Origin: Cloacimonetes bacterium UBA5835
Lineage (GTDB): Bacteria; Cloacimonadota; Cloacimonadia; Cloacimonadales; Cloacimonadaceae
Assembly: GCA_002432865.1 (NCBI GenBank)
Contig: DJGX01000011.1
Location: forward strand, 1 to 30,787
Direction: 5' to 3'
Length of the DNA: 30,787 nt
Every line of letters starts with the position of its first letter. Within the stretch, counting starts at the first letter, position 1. The translations under genes and the position numbers were made by a program. Below the pieces are notes generated by a model that did no database searches, had not been told where the DNA came from, and saw nothing but the letters and a program-made list of their open reading frames with translations. Below, piece after piece: positions 1-8,975 of this stretch.

Positions 1-3000
1 ATTAAGGTAGTTTTGGGGAATTGACCGGAAACAGTTCCATCGGTAGGAAGATTTGTGGGGTCATAAACAGTAGTATCATGATACAAACGACGGGAACGGC
101 CAGTATTCGTTGCATCCGTTTGTGCCTGAAAATCATCACTGCCATTGTGATATACAGTTTCATAAGGTCGTTGCACAAAGATTACCAGGTTTTCTAAGTT
201 CAAATACAGATAGGGAGTAGTAAAAGGAATAGTGATAACATTATCCCCAACAGGGTAGTTAATCGTCCCGTCAAAAACCAAGGTCATCTCTGAAACAGGA
301 ATCCAGCCATTAGCCAACGAAGTTAAAGTGGTAGTTCCAATCCAGACCTTTGTAGGCATATTGGGCAGATCGGTATAGAAGTTATTATAGAACTGAATAC
401 CGGTAATCTGACCCATAAAGTTACCCATTTCGGCAGGATAGTATAGCCCTTCATAGATACTGTTTCTATAATACATATCTACAGGCATACGGGCAAACTG
501 ACCGCCTGTGCCAATCGTAATCATAAAGACCCCGGAAGGATTTACCAGGATATTTAAATTTGGTGTTTGGTCATTGGCATTATTTGTATCTCCCGTTAAG
601 GATACTTTGCCATAGATAACCATAGTTCCCTGTTGAGTAGGAACCCAGTCAATGGGCACATCTAATTCCTGACCGGCATTAATTGCAGGACCAGAGACAC
701 TTGCCAGTTCTGTATCTCCACTCATTAGTTTTACTGTGTAACTTCCTGCTGGTTTAGCTTGAGTTCCCACATTTTTAATTCCAATTGTATAAGTGGATGA
801 TGTTCCTACAGTGGGAGTAAGCGAACCCGTTATAGTATTTGCTGCCAGGTCATTTCTTAGGATAAGTACCCGATTGGAAAAGCCCGCAGGACCAAGTAAG
901 TTATTAGTATAAACACCTTTCACAGCCCAGCGATAATTTCCGTCGGGTAAAGTACCCCAGGCTGTATCAATGAAGGTTGTATCGGTAATAGTGCTTGCGG
1001 TAAGCAAAGTCCAGCTATCTTCATTGTTTTCGTTTCCAAAAGTAAAACGCCAGACCTTGTAACCGTATAAAGAGCGGTTTTGGTTTATCTCTTTTGAAGA
1101 TTTTGAAGATAAGTAACGGTTATCCTGAACATACTGTTGAACATACTGTTTAGAATGTAACAAGGCCTCTTCTTCTTCGGAAAGCAAATGTTCTTTTTCC
1201 GGTATTGGCTTATATACATAATTCACTGTTTTGTTTATAGAATGTCCAACATAGATATCATCAATATACCATCCAGCATAGGAAACCGTAGTTGTAGCAT
1301 ACCATTCAAAACTTATCTCTACACTATTCATATTAGCATAAGCCGAAAGATTTATAGTAAGTTCCTGCCAAGGCATAAAGACAGCAGAGGAACTATTTCC
1401 CCAAACTGTATTGCCATTCACCTTTATTAATCCATAATCCCAGGTATTGTAACCGTTCATATAGTGCCAAAAACTTAAGACAGGATTGGAAATAGTGGAG
1501 AAGTCAAAAGTTTTGCGCAAATAAGACCATGCACCACAATTAGAATAACCTCCTTCTAAAACTGTTCCCCACATCCCGGTTCCAGAATGTGCGGAGGGAG
1601 GAGGTGTATCCACATAAGTATCTATATCTGTATAAGCAGTAACATTATAGTGACCCCATTCCCAGTCACCGAAACCACTGGAAACCCAGCCGCCATCGTC
1701 AATTTCGAAATCTTCCAAACCAGCTCCAGTTCCTGTTGAGCCGGGAGGACGCCAAGTGAGTGTAACTTGGGTTTGAGCAGTATTTTCCACTGCTAAAATT
1801 TGCACCGGGGGTAGGGCTAATTCGCTCATAACCAAAGTGCCCATATTTACATTAGTGGAACCAACTACCACGGTTCCAGCAAAATCTGCATAGCCAATTG
1901 CCTGAATAGTATAGTTATAGGTATTCCCCGAAAGGACACCGGTGATGGTAAAATCACCATTGGCATTGGTAGTGCCTTCATAATCCAGAGGTCCATCCAA
2001 AAATATATGAGCATTGGCAATACCTACCGTGGGTTGATCGCTACCCACAATATGCCCACTTACAGATACAGTACTGGAAGCTACTAAGCTGAAATTCTGT
2101 ATTGTATTTTGGTCTTCAATAATGGTTACATTCACTGTTTGGGTTTCATAACCAAGTTTAGAAGCAGTAACGGTATATGTTCCAATCGGTAAATACTCAA
2201 AATTGTATTGTCCTGTTGCAGAGGTAATGCGGGAGTAATTATAATTAGCACTACTTACTTGAATCAAAACATCGGCAACAGGAGAACCGCTACTGGTAAC
2301 AGTTCCGCTTAAAGAACCCATTCCCGTTACCACAAAAGTAAATGAGGTCATTGGAAAAGTTCCGGAAAGGGTTCCGGTGGCCGAAGGATTCATCGGATCG
2401 TAAATAACTGAATCTGACATAAGTTTACGAGCACGGGTAGTGCCAATTGTCTGCGCTCTGAAATTATCACTACTGCTAAAATACTGTGTATCCATAGGGC
2501 GGTTGGCATAGAGAACAAGATTACCACCGGTATAGAGATAAGGTGTTTGTAGCGGAACTACAATGGTATTTTCTCCGCTGGGAAAGTTCAGAGTGCCGTC
2601 ATAAACCAAGGTTAAACCATTCAAAATCCAGCCCGCACTAAGATCCGCCAAATCAGTTGTTCCGAGCCACAGTTTAACTGGTTTATCAGTTAAATTGGTG
2701 ACAAAGTTATTGTAGAAAGTAATCGCAGTAATATTTCCCATCACCCCAAGTTCAGCTTGGTAATACAGAGTTTGGAACAAGCTGCTTTTATAGAAAAATT
2801 CCCAGGGCACGCCTTCAGCAAGATTACCCTCTCCAATAGTTACTACAGTGGCTCCGGGAGGCATAACAGAAATATTCATAACCGGTGAATTATCGTTAAC
2901 AGGATTTACATCACCGGTAAGGACTACTTTTCCATAAATGCTCATTGGTCCTTCTGCAATAGGCGTCCAAGTTACAACTACAGAAACAGTAGATCCAGGA

Positions 3001-4583
3001 GTAATTGATTGTCCGGGAACGCTTGCCAATTCTGTATCGCCACTCATTAATTTAACAATATAGGCATTTTGGGTGGCAGTTCCCCAATTTTTCACTGTTA
3101 CTGTATAGTTCGAGGCGTTGCCTACGCTGGGAGTAACATTTCCGGTTACAGAAAGGGCAGCCAAATCGTTAGGAGCAATTAATTCCAAGCTGATATCATC
3201 CAGATACAAAGTGCGGCTTGTTCCACCCAGCCCATGTTTGAAAGTAATATAGCGTCCGGATCCCGTGTAAGTAGTCAAATCAACCACATATTCTGTTAGC
3301 GTTGTAGTAAGAGCTATATTTTGCACTTCCTGATAAGTGGCTGGATCGGTTTGATTAGTTAAGACCCCTACGGAAAGAGGATAGCCGGCACTACTGGAAC
3401 GAGCCCAAAATTTAATTCTGACTGAATGAGGATCAAGAGCATCTCCAATAACTGGAGCTACTAACATAACCGTAGCATTGGCATCCGTAGAATTATAAAG
3501 ACGGACACAGTTTGGTTGGCTATGAGCATAAGTTGTAGAAGCCAATGTGTTTACATAAGCAGTAGTTACTGTTGCTTGTACGATGCTTGTCCAATCATAA
3601 GGTAAAGCGGGAGGAATAACTGAGATATCGAAGTTTTGCATATAGGGAAGTTGAGTTACAATTGGTGCAGGGTAAGTAGTGAAACTCCAAACAGGGCAGT
3701 TTATTGCATCTCCTATAGCGTTATAAGGAGTTACTTTCCAATAGTAGGTAGTGTTAAGATCAAAATCCTGAGGGGGATTGTAAGTGGTAACCAAGCCCAT
3801 ATCTTGATTGTTCAATATGTTGGTGGGAGGATCATTGGTTCCCAAAGAGAGTTTAAAACCAGAGGGAGCGCCGCCACCGCTATTCCAATTTAAATTTACA
3901 TTAGGATTAATAAGGATGGCTCCATTGGCTGGAGAAACCAACATTGCCGGATTGGGAGGATTGGTTACTATAATAGGAGCCATAACAAATTGTATATTGG
4001 AGCGGTTAGTAGATACAGTTCCAGTAAGGGATGTAGAAGCGTCAACACTATCACTTTGATAGCGGAGCGAGCTATTGAAAGAAGTGGTAGAATAATAACA
4101 AGAGGCATTCTGAGTGTAACTTCCGGTAATTAAAGTGGTAACAATATCTACTATGAGGTTGGAGGCACCATCCCAGTTAAAGGGAGTTGTAAAAGTATGA
4201 ACATTCCATCCGTTTACAGGCATAAATTCCGGTGCGCTCCAAACAGTTGTATAATCTCCTACTTCAAAAGTAGTGCTCAGGGTAGTTTGAGTTGTTTGTT
4301 TCAATTTGATAGTGTAGTTCGGCATCGGACTACAATTATTTACATTATCGACATTGAAGGCAATAGATGTGATATTACCAGCTCCTCCACCAGCATCATT
4401 AAGTTCGGATGCCAAAACTAAAAACTGTTGATGGAAGTTCTTGTAATATGTTCCATAAGGTGTAGGAACTCCCGTTGTAGTATTAACTGTGGTTCCACTT
4501 CCAATGCTGACCAGGGTTTGGGCAGAAAGAACACCTCCTGTAATCAGCAATAACACAAGGACGAAGTAACTTATTCGTTTCAT
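1..4583 (-). CDS. Giant secreted multidomain surface protein (N-terminal 1527 codons; 3' end outside window)
   Basis: An open frame starts at ATG 4583 behind AAGGAG (6 nt spacing) and runs off the left edge without a stop. Residues 1-21 are a Sec signal peptide (MKRISYF..., cut near LSA-Q). Visible domains, by rough residue: a beta-sandwich module (22-195); an Fn3-like domain (206-305); a jelly-roll / cleaved-adhesin-like domain (311-470); a CARDB-like Ig domain (472-565); a second copy of the first module (577-752); two carboxypeptidase-regulatory-like domains (754-836 and 841-918); an Fn3 domain (925-1238) interrupted by a second jelly-roll (953-1109, ending WYIDDIYVG); a second CARDB-like domain (1242-1335); and a third copy of the module (from 1352 to the edge). 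No catalytic residues are evident. The build fits an exported surface or adhesin-like protein, as in organisms with type IX secretion; the sorting signal, if any, lies outside the window. Ligand and exact role are unknown. Confidence 0.85.
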   Translation of the reverse strand, partial: MKRISYFVLVLLLITGGVLSAQTLVSIGSGTTVNTTTGVPTPYGTYYKNFHQQFLVLASELNDAGGGAGNITSIAFNVDNVNNCSPMPNYTIKLKQTTQTTLSTTFEVGDYTTVWSAPEFMPVNGWNVHTFTTPFNWDGASNLIVDIVTTLITGSYTQNASCYYSTTSFNSSLRYQSDSVDASTSLTGTVSTNRSNIQFVMAPIIVTNPPNPAMLVSPANGAILINPNVNLNWNSGGGAPSGFKLSLGTNDPPTNILNNQDMGLVTTYNPPQDFDLNTTYYWKVTPYNAIGDAINCPVWSFTTYPAPIVTQLPYMQNFDISVIPPALPYDWTSIVQATVTTAYVNTLASTTYAHSQPNCVRLYNSTDANATVMLVAPVIGDALDPHSVRIKFWARSSSAGYPLSVGVLTNQTDPATYQEVQNIALTTTLTEYVVDLTTYTGSGRYITFKHGLGGTSRTLYLDDISLELIAPNDLAALSVTGNVTPSVGNASNYTVTVKNWGTATQNAYIVKLMSGDTELASVPGQSITPGSTVSVVVTWTPIAEGPMSIYGKVVLTGDVNPVNDNSPVMNISVMPPGATVVTIGEGNLAEGVPWEFFYKSSLFQTLYYQAELGVMGNITAITFYNNFVTNLTDKPVKLWLGTTDLADLSAGWILNGLTLVYDGTLNFPSGENTIVVPLQTPYLYTGGNLVLYANRPMDTQYFSSSDNFRAQTIGTTRARKLMSDSVIYDPMNPSATGTLSGTFPMTSFTFVVTGMGSLSGTVTSSGSPVADVLIQVSSANYNYSRITSATGQYNFEYLPIGTYTVTASKLGYETQTVNVTIIEDQNTIQNFSLVASSTVSVSGHIVGSDQPTVGIANAHIFLDGPLDYEGTTNANGDFTITGVLSGNTYNYTIQAIGYADFAGTVVVGSTNVNMGTLVMSELALPPVQILAVENTAQTQVTLTWRPPGSTGTGAGLEDFEIDDGGWVSSGFGDWEWGHYNVTAYTDIDTYVDTPPPSAHSGTGMWGTVLEGGYSNCGAWSYLRKTFDFSTISNPVLSFWHYMNGYNTWDYGLIKVNGNTVWGNSSSAVFMPWQELTINLSAYANMNSVEISFEWYATTTVSYAGWYIDDIYVGHSINKTVNYVYKPIPEKEHLLSEEEEALLHSKQYVQQYVQDNRYLSSKSSKEINQNRSLYGYKVWRFTFGNENNEDSWTLLTASTITDTTFIDTAWGTLPDGNYRWAVKGVYTNNLLGPAGFSNRVLILRNDLAANTITGSLTPTVGTSSTYTIGIKNVGTQAKPAGSYTVKLMSGDTELASVSGPAINAGQELDVPIDWVPTQQGTMVIYGKVSLTGDTNNANDQTPNLNILVNPSGVFMITIGTGGQFARMPVDMYYRNSIYEGLYYPAEMGNFMGQITGIQFYNNFYTDLPNMPTKVWIGTTTLTSLANGWIPVSEMTLVFDGTINYPVGDNVITIPFTTPYLYLNLENLVIFVQRPYETVYHNGSDDFQAQTDATNTGRSRRLYHDTTVYDPTNLPTDGTVSGQFPKTTL

Positions 4584-4707
4584 AGTATACTCCTTATTTG
4601 GGTTATGTTAGGTTAGCATTACTTCCGGAGTAAATATGCATACTACCGGTTATTTGCAAGACACTCTATATCATCTCATCTAATTTGGAGTAGGAACCGT
4701 ACACACA

Positions 4708-4735
4708 GTTATATATCTCAATATAAAATAAGCAA
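4708..4735 (-). promoter_or_regulatory. Candidate promoter for the giant surface protein gene
   Basis: On the minus strand, TTGCTT (4735-4730) and TATAAC (4713-4708) are separated by 16 nt, about 125 nt upstream of the start at 4583. The surroundings are AT-rich, so chance matches are likely; no transcript evidence is available. Confidence 0.3.
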
Positions 4736-4760
4736 TTCTTATACCTTATGCAACATTATT

Positions 4761-5396
4761 TTAATCCACAAGGATAATCTCTTGAGCAGTAGCTTGCCAG
4801 GCAAGATGAATATCATTTAGGTTAAAGCCTTTACGGTAAAGGGAAGCATATATCTTTTCTTTCTGTTTGCTGGGGGGTAAATCCCGATAACGAAACCGCA
4901 GCTGAGTAATCTGTTCTTTCAGATTTTCCATTCCTTCTTCCTGATTATAAAGTTCATTTAGTAGTTCTTTCCAAATTTCAGTTGGCAGGCGAGTTTCTTT
5001 CAATTTCATTGCGATTGCATTTTTACTTTTCTTGCGTGAGATAAGTGAACTAATCAGGATTTGCACATAGCGGTGGTCATCAATATATTTTTTATCTTGG
5101 AATTCGCAAATAAGAGTATCAATCAATTCTGTGGGATAATGTTTTCTTTTAAGGTATTGTTTACATTCGAGAGAGCTATGTTCTCTGTTGCCTAGATATT
5201 TTAGTAATTGTTGTCTGGCTTGTTTTTCAATTAGGGAAAGCAGTTCTTTTGCTTGGTCGTTGTTAATTTCTCCTGTATAAGGGATAGGGAAGAAAGGAAG
5301 GAGGATTCTATCAGGAAGAATCCCCCATATTTGATTGTCAATTATGATAAGGGATTTTTTATCGTTTTCAGCTTTCTTCGTTATCTTCAGGTACAT
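4761..5396 (-). CDS. recX: RecX, RecA regulatory protein
   Basis: A 211-residue protein with the helical RecX repeats: LLKYLGNREHSS near residues 68-79, then KKYIDDHRYV, and a last repeat ending in LYRKGFNLNDIHLAW. In known systems RecX binds and destabilises RecA filaments, limiting recombination and SOS-type activity. The gene overlaps the 3' end of recA by 29 nt in another frame, the usual recA-recX arrangement, and is the last gene of the operon. The N-terminal 60 residues carry the short basic and beta-rich segment that often precedes the repeats. The Shine-Dalgarno sequence is weak (GAAGAAA), which fits translational coupling to recA. No terminator hairpin is evident after the stop. Confidence 0.88.
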   Translation of the reverse strand: MYLKITKKAENDKKSLIIIDNQIWGILPDRILLPFFPIPYTGEINNDQAKELLSLIEKQARQQLLKYLGNREHSSLECKQYLKRKHYPTELIDTLICEFQDKKYIDDHRYVQILISSLISRKKSKNAIAMKLKETRLPTEIWKELLNELYNQEEGMENLKEQITQLRFRYRDLPPSKQKEKIYASLYRKGFNLNDIHLAWQATAQEIILVD

Positions 5397-6423
5397 TTTC
5401 TTCAGGAGTTAGGTTGAAATCTTCAGGTTTCAGCTTTTCCCGCAATTTTGTTTCAATTTCTTCCAACAGCTGAGGATTTTCGGTTAGATACAGTTTAGTT
5501 TTATCCGCACCTTGGGCAAGCTTTAAGTCCTGATAGGAGAACCAGGAACCGCTTTTCTTAATAATATCCTGCTGCACTGCCATATCTAATAGAATATCGA
5601 GTTTAGAGATACCTTGACCAAAAATAATAGGAAATTCCACAGTTTTAAAAGGAGGGGCGAATTTGTTTTTAACCACTTTAACTCTGGTGCGGGTTCCTAT
5701 TACTTGAGAATCTGAACCCACATCTTTTATCTGACCTATATGGCGAACTTCCAAACGTACGGAAGAATAGAATTTTAGCGCTACACCACCAGTTGTGGTT
5801 TCTGGATTCATATAGGGTGTAACTCCTATTTTCATACGGGTTTGATTGATAAAAATTACAGCGGTATTGCTTTTGGAGACGATAGCGGTTAATTTACGCA
5901 AAGCCTGGCTCATCAACCTTGCCTGTAAACCTACATGGCTATCTCCCATATCTCCTTCAATTTCTTGTTTAGGAACCAGAGCTGCCACTGAATCAATAAT
6001 GATTAAATCAACAGCAGAACTGCGAACCAAGGTTTCTGTGATTTCTAAGGCTTGTTCACCACCATCGGGTTGGGAGAGAAGAAGGTTATCAATTTCCACG
6101 CCTAAGCGCTTGGCATAAAAAGGATCGAGAGCATGTTCCACATCGATAAAAGCAACCGTTCCACCCAGTTTTTGACATTCTGCTGCGATATGTAAAGCAA
6201 TAGTTGTTTTACCTGATGCTTCAGCTCCGTAAATTTCAGTTATTCTACCTTTGGGAATTCCTCCAATGCCTAAAGCAATATCCAAGTTTGGTGCTCCAGT
6301 GGGAATTACATCCACGGCCTGATTAGGTTTATCTCCTAAGCGCATAAGAGTTCCCACTCCATATTTTTTCTCCAGTTGCGAAATTGCCGTTTTCAGAGCG
6401 GCATCCTTGTTTTTATCCAGCAT
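5368..6423 (-). CDS. recA: RecA recombinase
   Basis: A 351-residue, full-length RecA, the ATP-dependent strand-exchange protein that also coordinates DNA-damage responses. The N-terminal polymerisation helix is followed by YGVGTLMRLGD; Walker A is GAEASGKTT (66-74, where GPESSGKTT is more usual); the Walker B strand LIIIDS lies at about 140-145; loop L1 is around EIEGDMGDSHVG (154-165); and loop L2 covers NQTRMKIG through NPETTTGG (193-213). The tail is acidic (EDNEES), as in many RecA proteins. The ATG at 6423 overlaps the end of thpR by 11 nt and the 3' end overlaps recX. No intein or insertion is present. Identification is secure from sequence. Confidence 0.98.
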   Translation of the reverse strand: MLDKNKDAALKTAISQLEKKYGVGTLMRLGDKPNQAVDVIPTGAPNLDIALGIGGIPKGRITEIYGAEASGKTTIALHIAAECQKLGGTVAFIDVEHALDPFYAKRLGVEIDNLLLSQPDGGEQALEITETLVRSSAVDLIIIDSVAALVPKQEIEGDMGDSHVGLQARLMSQALRKLTAIVSKSNTAVIFINQTRMKIGVTPYMNPETTTGGVALKFYSSVRLEVRHIGQIKDVGSDSQVIGTRTRVKVVKNKFAPPFKTVEFPIIFGQGISKLDILLDMAVQQDIIKKSGSWFSYQDLKLAQGADKTKLYLTENPQLLEEIETKLREKLKPEDFNLTPEENVPEDNEES

Positions 6424-6991
6424 TTAACCTCCGGCTGTCCAATAGATTATATTTATTTAGAATAGTATATTGTGGCCCTTCGGGCAGCAGCAGACTTTTA
6501 TACAGGCAGATACTGTCAAAAACGAGAGGGCCTTGTTTTAGATCTTTGCTCATTATTTCTCTTTCCAGTTCCGGCGCTAAGTTCATTTTTAAACGGGCTA
6601 AGGTGATATGCAGTTTCATTGCTTTTTTATCTGGCATAATTCCTTTTGTAGAAAGCTCTCTAATTAAGCATCTATTTAGTTTGAAAATATCGTCGGTTTC
6701 GCTGGAGAGTTTCAGCCACAAAAGATGGGGGTTGGTTGCTGGAAAGAATTCCAAGCCTTCGGAAGTAAAATTGAAAGCAGGGATCTTAGTTAATTGGTGG
6801 GAAAGCACTTCTTCAATTTCAGAAAGCTGAGCGGGTTGAACATCACCAATAAAAAGCAAAGTGAGATGTAGATTTTCTGGCTTCACCCAATTTACCCCCA
6901 CAGGAGTAACTTTAGAATAACGGTTAATAACGCTATCCAGCCTACTTTTCAAGGGCTTCGGTAATTCGAGAGCAATAAAAGTGCGTATCAT
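6413..6991 (-). CDS. thpR: ThpR, RNA 2',3'-cyclic phosphodiesterase (2'-5' RNA ligase family)
   Basis: A 192-residue member of the 2H phosphoesterase superfamily. Both catalytic motifs are present: HLTL (H42, T44) and HITL (H128, T130), about 85 residues apart as usual. Family members hydrolyse 2',3'-cyclic phosphates in RNA and can ligate 2'-5' ends in vitro. I start at ATG 6991 (MIRTFIALELP), which matches the normal family N-terminus and lies 4 nt after the stop of the upstream gene. A TTG start at 7012 would add seven residues and overlap that gene. The 3' end overlaps recA by 11 nt. Linkage of thpR to recA recurs in several bacteria. Confidence 0.9.
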   Translation of the reverse strand: MIRTFIALELPKPLKSRLDSVINRYSKVTPVGVNWVKPENLHLTLLFIGDVQPAQLSEIEEVLSHQLTKIPAFNFTSEGLEFFPATNPHLLWLKLSSETDDIFKLNRCLIRELSTKGIMPDKKAMKLHITLARLKMNLAPELEREIMSKDLKQGPLVFDSICLYKSLLLPEGPQYTILNKYNLLDSRRLNAG

Positions 6992-6995
6992 TATT

Positions 6996-7478
6996 TTAGC
7001 GTTTATACCCAATATCTAATAGAAATTTCTTTCGGTGCGTTATATCGGTATCCAATTCAATTCCCTTTGGCGAAAAACCATCAATAACACCTAAAATTCC
7101 CCGTCCCTGTTCTGATTGAGCTAAAATTACTTCCACCGGATTGGCTGTAGCACAAAAAATATTAACTACTTCCTGGCAGCGTTTAATTGCCGGTAGGACA
7201 TTAATAGGGAAAGCATTTTGCAAAATAATCAAAAAGCTGTGGCCAGCGCCTAAACGAAACATATTTTCCGCGGCAATTTCTATCAGTTCATTATCATTGC
7301 CTTCTTTACGAATTAAGCAAGGGCCTGAGGATTCACAAAATGCCAAACCGAATTTGATATTGGGAACGCTGGTAACAAGTGCTTCATATAAATCTTCCAC
7401 GGTCTTAATAAAATGGCTTTGACCCAGTATGATATTGCAATCAGAGGGAAACTTGAGTGGTTCTGTAATTAGTTCCAT
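6996..7478 (-). CDS. Adenosine-specific kinase (DUF355 family)
   Basis: A 160-residue protein that reads end to end like the DUF355 / adenosine-specific kinase family (PF04008). Characteristic stretches are FGLAFCESSGPCLIR (43-57), GAGHSFLIIL and IFCATANPVEVI, with a C-terminal IDGFSPKGIE segment. The family is common in archaea and sporadic in bacteria; archaeal structures and assays gave the name, but the cellular role is poorly defined. This is the first gene of the DUF355-thpR-recA-recX operon, with AGGAAG 8 nt upstream of the ATG. Nothing in the sequence explains why it sits with recombination genes; co-transcription is inferred from the tight spacing. Confidence 0.82.
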   Translation of the reverse strand: MELITEPLKFPSDCNIILGQSHFIKTVEDLYEALVTSVPNIKFGLAFCESSGPCLIRKEGNDNELIEIAAENMFRLGAGHSFLIILQNAFPINVLPAIKRCQEVVNIFCATANPVEVILAQSEQGRGILGVIDGFSPKGIELDTDITHRKKFLLDIGYKR

Positions 7479-7519
7479 GGCGCTAACTTCCTTCCTGCCT
7501 CTAAATTTTAATAAAACTC

Positions 7520-7547
7520 ATTAAATAAAAATGAATAGCGCTGTCAA
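7520..7547 (-). promoter_or_regulatory. Candidate sigma-70-type promoter of the DUF355-thpR-recA-recX operon
   Basis: On the minus strand a perfect TTGACA (7547-7542) is followed after 16 nt by TTTAAT (7525-7520), about 40 nt upstream of the first start codon at 7478. An alternative -10 (TAATGA) lies two bases further downstream. I see no LexA-type palindrome next to it. Confidence 0.5.
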
Positions 7548-7809
7548 GCAAAAGTTTTCAGATATAGACCCTCACTGAAAACTTCAACTATCCAAGTCCA
7601 AACAAATTTCCTAACAATGCCATATCATATTTATTGATAAAGTGATAGGTTGATTTGTCCAAGTGAGGTCAATTTGAAGTAATGGATGAGGATTTATAAT
7701 ATTCGGAATGAGTATTTTGGGAAGTTTCTATGTTTATATTGGGCAAAGAATGTTTTTATTATTGACAGTTTTATGGACATATATTTATGCAAGTAACACA
7801 GGAATTTAG

Positions 7810-8004
7810 AAATGCTTATGTGGAAAAATAAAAGATGGATTTGATTCCATTAGTAAGAGGATGGAAGAACAAATGAAGATTGTTTTTGCTAGTTCATGCA
7901 CAAGGTGTATGTTTTTATCTATATGTTATGGTGGCTGCCGATTAGAAAGAACAACCGGAGAACACGATAATGGATATTCCAAGAATGACTTAACCTATAT
8001 CTAA
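7810..8004 (+). pseudogene. C-terminal remnant of a radical SAM/SPASM protein
   Basis: The frame is open from a stop at 7807 to TAA at 8002-8004. From ATG 7861 it would encode 47 residues. The cysteine spacing in SCTRCMFLSICYGGC is C-x2-C-x5-C-x3-C, the typical end of a SPASM auxiliary iron-sulfur domain in radical SAM peptide-modifying enzymes. The expected later cysteine appears as serine in GYSKND, which is inference from family pattern. Upstream, another frame gives coding-like QEFRNAYVEK followed by a stop, consistent with a frameshifted and eroded gene; no radical SAM CxxxCxxC core remains. It ends 14 nt before the ABC ATPase, so it was probably once in the same transcript. It could instead be a small Cys-rich peptide gene, but the SPASM match makes decay more likely. 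Confidence 0.6.
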
Positions 8005-8018
8005 CCAAGAGTATTAGA

Positions 8019-8975
8019 ATGGAAAATAGCCGGACAATCAGAATAGAGTCCCTTTGGAAAAAATACCGGGTAAAGACCTCGGTATCGCTCTTCAGGCCTG
8101 TTTACAAGGAAATAGAGGCAATCAGAGGAATTTCTCTTTGCCATAATCTGGATCATAATCTGGGTATCTTTGGCAAAAATGGAGCAGGTAAAACTACCCT
8201 GGTAAAGCTTCTCACCGGCATATTACACTCCAGTTCGGGAGAAATCTCGGTACTGGGGCATATTCCATATAAGTTGAAACCAGAATTTAAGAAGCAAATA
8301 GGACTGTTTCAGGGCGGGAAAGAACAATTGATATGGGATCTTCCCGCAATCCAAAGCCTCGAATTATCACGCTATATATATGGCTTCAGCCGCGATGAAT
8401 TTAAGAAGCGGATTACCCATTTCAGCCAAGCTCTGGATATTGGCGATGAATTGGATCAACCTTTAAGGAATATGAGTTTGGGGCAAAGATGCAAGATGGA
8501 ACTGATATACAGCTTCATCCATCTTCCCAAAATAGTATTTCTGGATGAACCAACTTCAGGATTGGACATCATTACCCGAAGCAAGCTAAGGGGTTTTATA
8601 AATTTCTGTCATAAAGAGTACGGCATCTGCTTCATTATCACCAGTCACAATGTTAAGGATATCACCGATTGTTGCAATTCCTGTATTGTTTTGGATAATG
8701 GTGAGATCATCTATCAGGGCGATACTACTTTTCTGCTGGAAAAGCATCAGCATGAGGTTATTACCCTCAGCGCAAAAAGTAATGATGTTGCGCGGGAAAT
8801 AGCAGAGAAATTTGGAGGGACGACTGTGGAGGATGAAGAAGTTGTCTTTGAATCCACAGGGAACCATTCAAAGCAGCTAATCTGCCAAATCCTTGCTCAA
8901 TATGAGATCAGCGATTTTAGCATCAAGAAAAAAGATGATGAAGAGATCATCACTGAGATATTGAAGAATGAGTAG
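8019..8975 (+). CDS. ABC exporter ATP-binding protein (COG4586 type)
   Basis: A 318-residue nucleotide-binding subunit. Walker A is GKNGAGKTT (52-60), the Q-loop glutamine is at about 98 (GLFQGG), the signature is degenerate MSLGQ (152-156), Walker B is IVFLDEP (172-178), the D-loop is SGLD (180-183) and the H-loop histidine is H210. A MSLGQR signature and a roughly 80-residue C-terminal extension are typical of the COG4586 group, which works with COG4587 and COG3694 membrane subunits; both follow directly. The 3' end overlaps the next gene by 8 nt. The complex should be an ABC-2 exporter at the inner membrane. The substrate is not known; the SPASM remnant just upstream hints at a modified peptide but does not prove it. 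Confidence 0.88.
   Translation: MENSRTIRIESLWKKYRVKTSVSLFRPVYKEIEAIRGISLCHNLDHNLGIFGKNGAGKTTLVKLLTGILHSSSGEISVLGHIPYKLKPEFKKQIGLFQGGKEQLIWDLPAIQSLELSRYIYGFSRDEFKKRITHFSQALDIGDELDQPLRNMSLGQRCKMELIYSFIHLPKIVFLDEPTSGLDIITRSKLRGFINFCHKEYGICFIITSHNVKDITDCCNSCIVLDNGEIIYQGDTTFLLEKHQHEVITLSAKSNDVAREIAEKFGGTTVEDEEVVFESTGNHSKQLICQILAQYEISDFSIKKKDDEEIITEILKNE

Larger units (their letters stand above)
7479..8018. other. 540-nt divergent spacer: operon promoter on the left, gene debris on the right
   Basis: The left part holds the minus-strand promoter at 7520-7547. From about 7690 onward the plus strand carries degenerate coding-like stretches broken by several stops, leading into the open SPASM-like segment at 7810-8004. 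Between roughly 7560 and 7690 I see no gene, hairpin or repeat. Confidence 0.5.

Noticed and set aside
1119..1151. Direct repeat of GAACATACTGTT (twice) as a tandem repeat array
   Set aside because: Only two units, within a charged linker of the surface protein (YVQQYVQ); too short to call a repeat array.
1188..1430. Plus-strand open frames across 1188-4421
   Set aside because: They lie antisense to the giant secreted protein, have no domain character and no ribosome binding sites.
7479..7560. LexA/SOS box ahead of the recA operon
   Set aside because: No palindrome of a known SOS type is visible near the promoter.
7762..7790. TTGACA on the plus strand as a promoter for the ABC exporter
   Set aside because: No acceptable -10 at 16-18 nt (TTATGC at best), and it lies in degenerate coding-like sequence.
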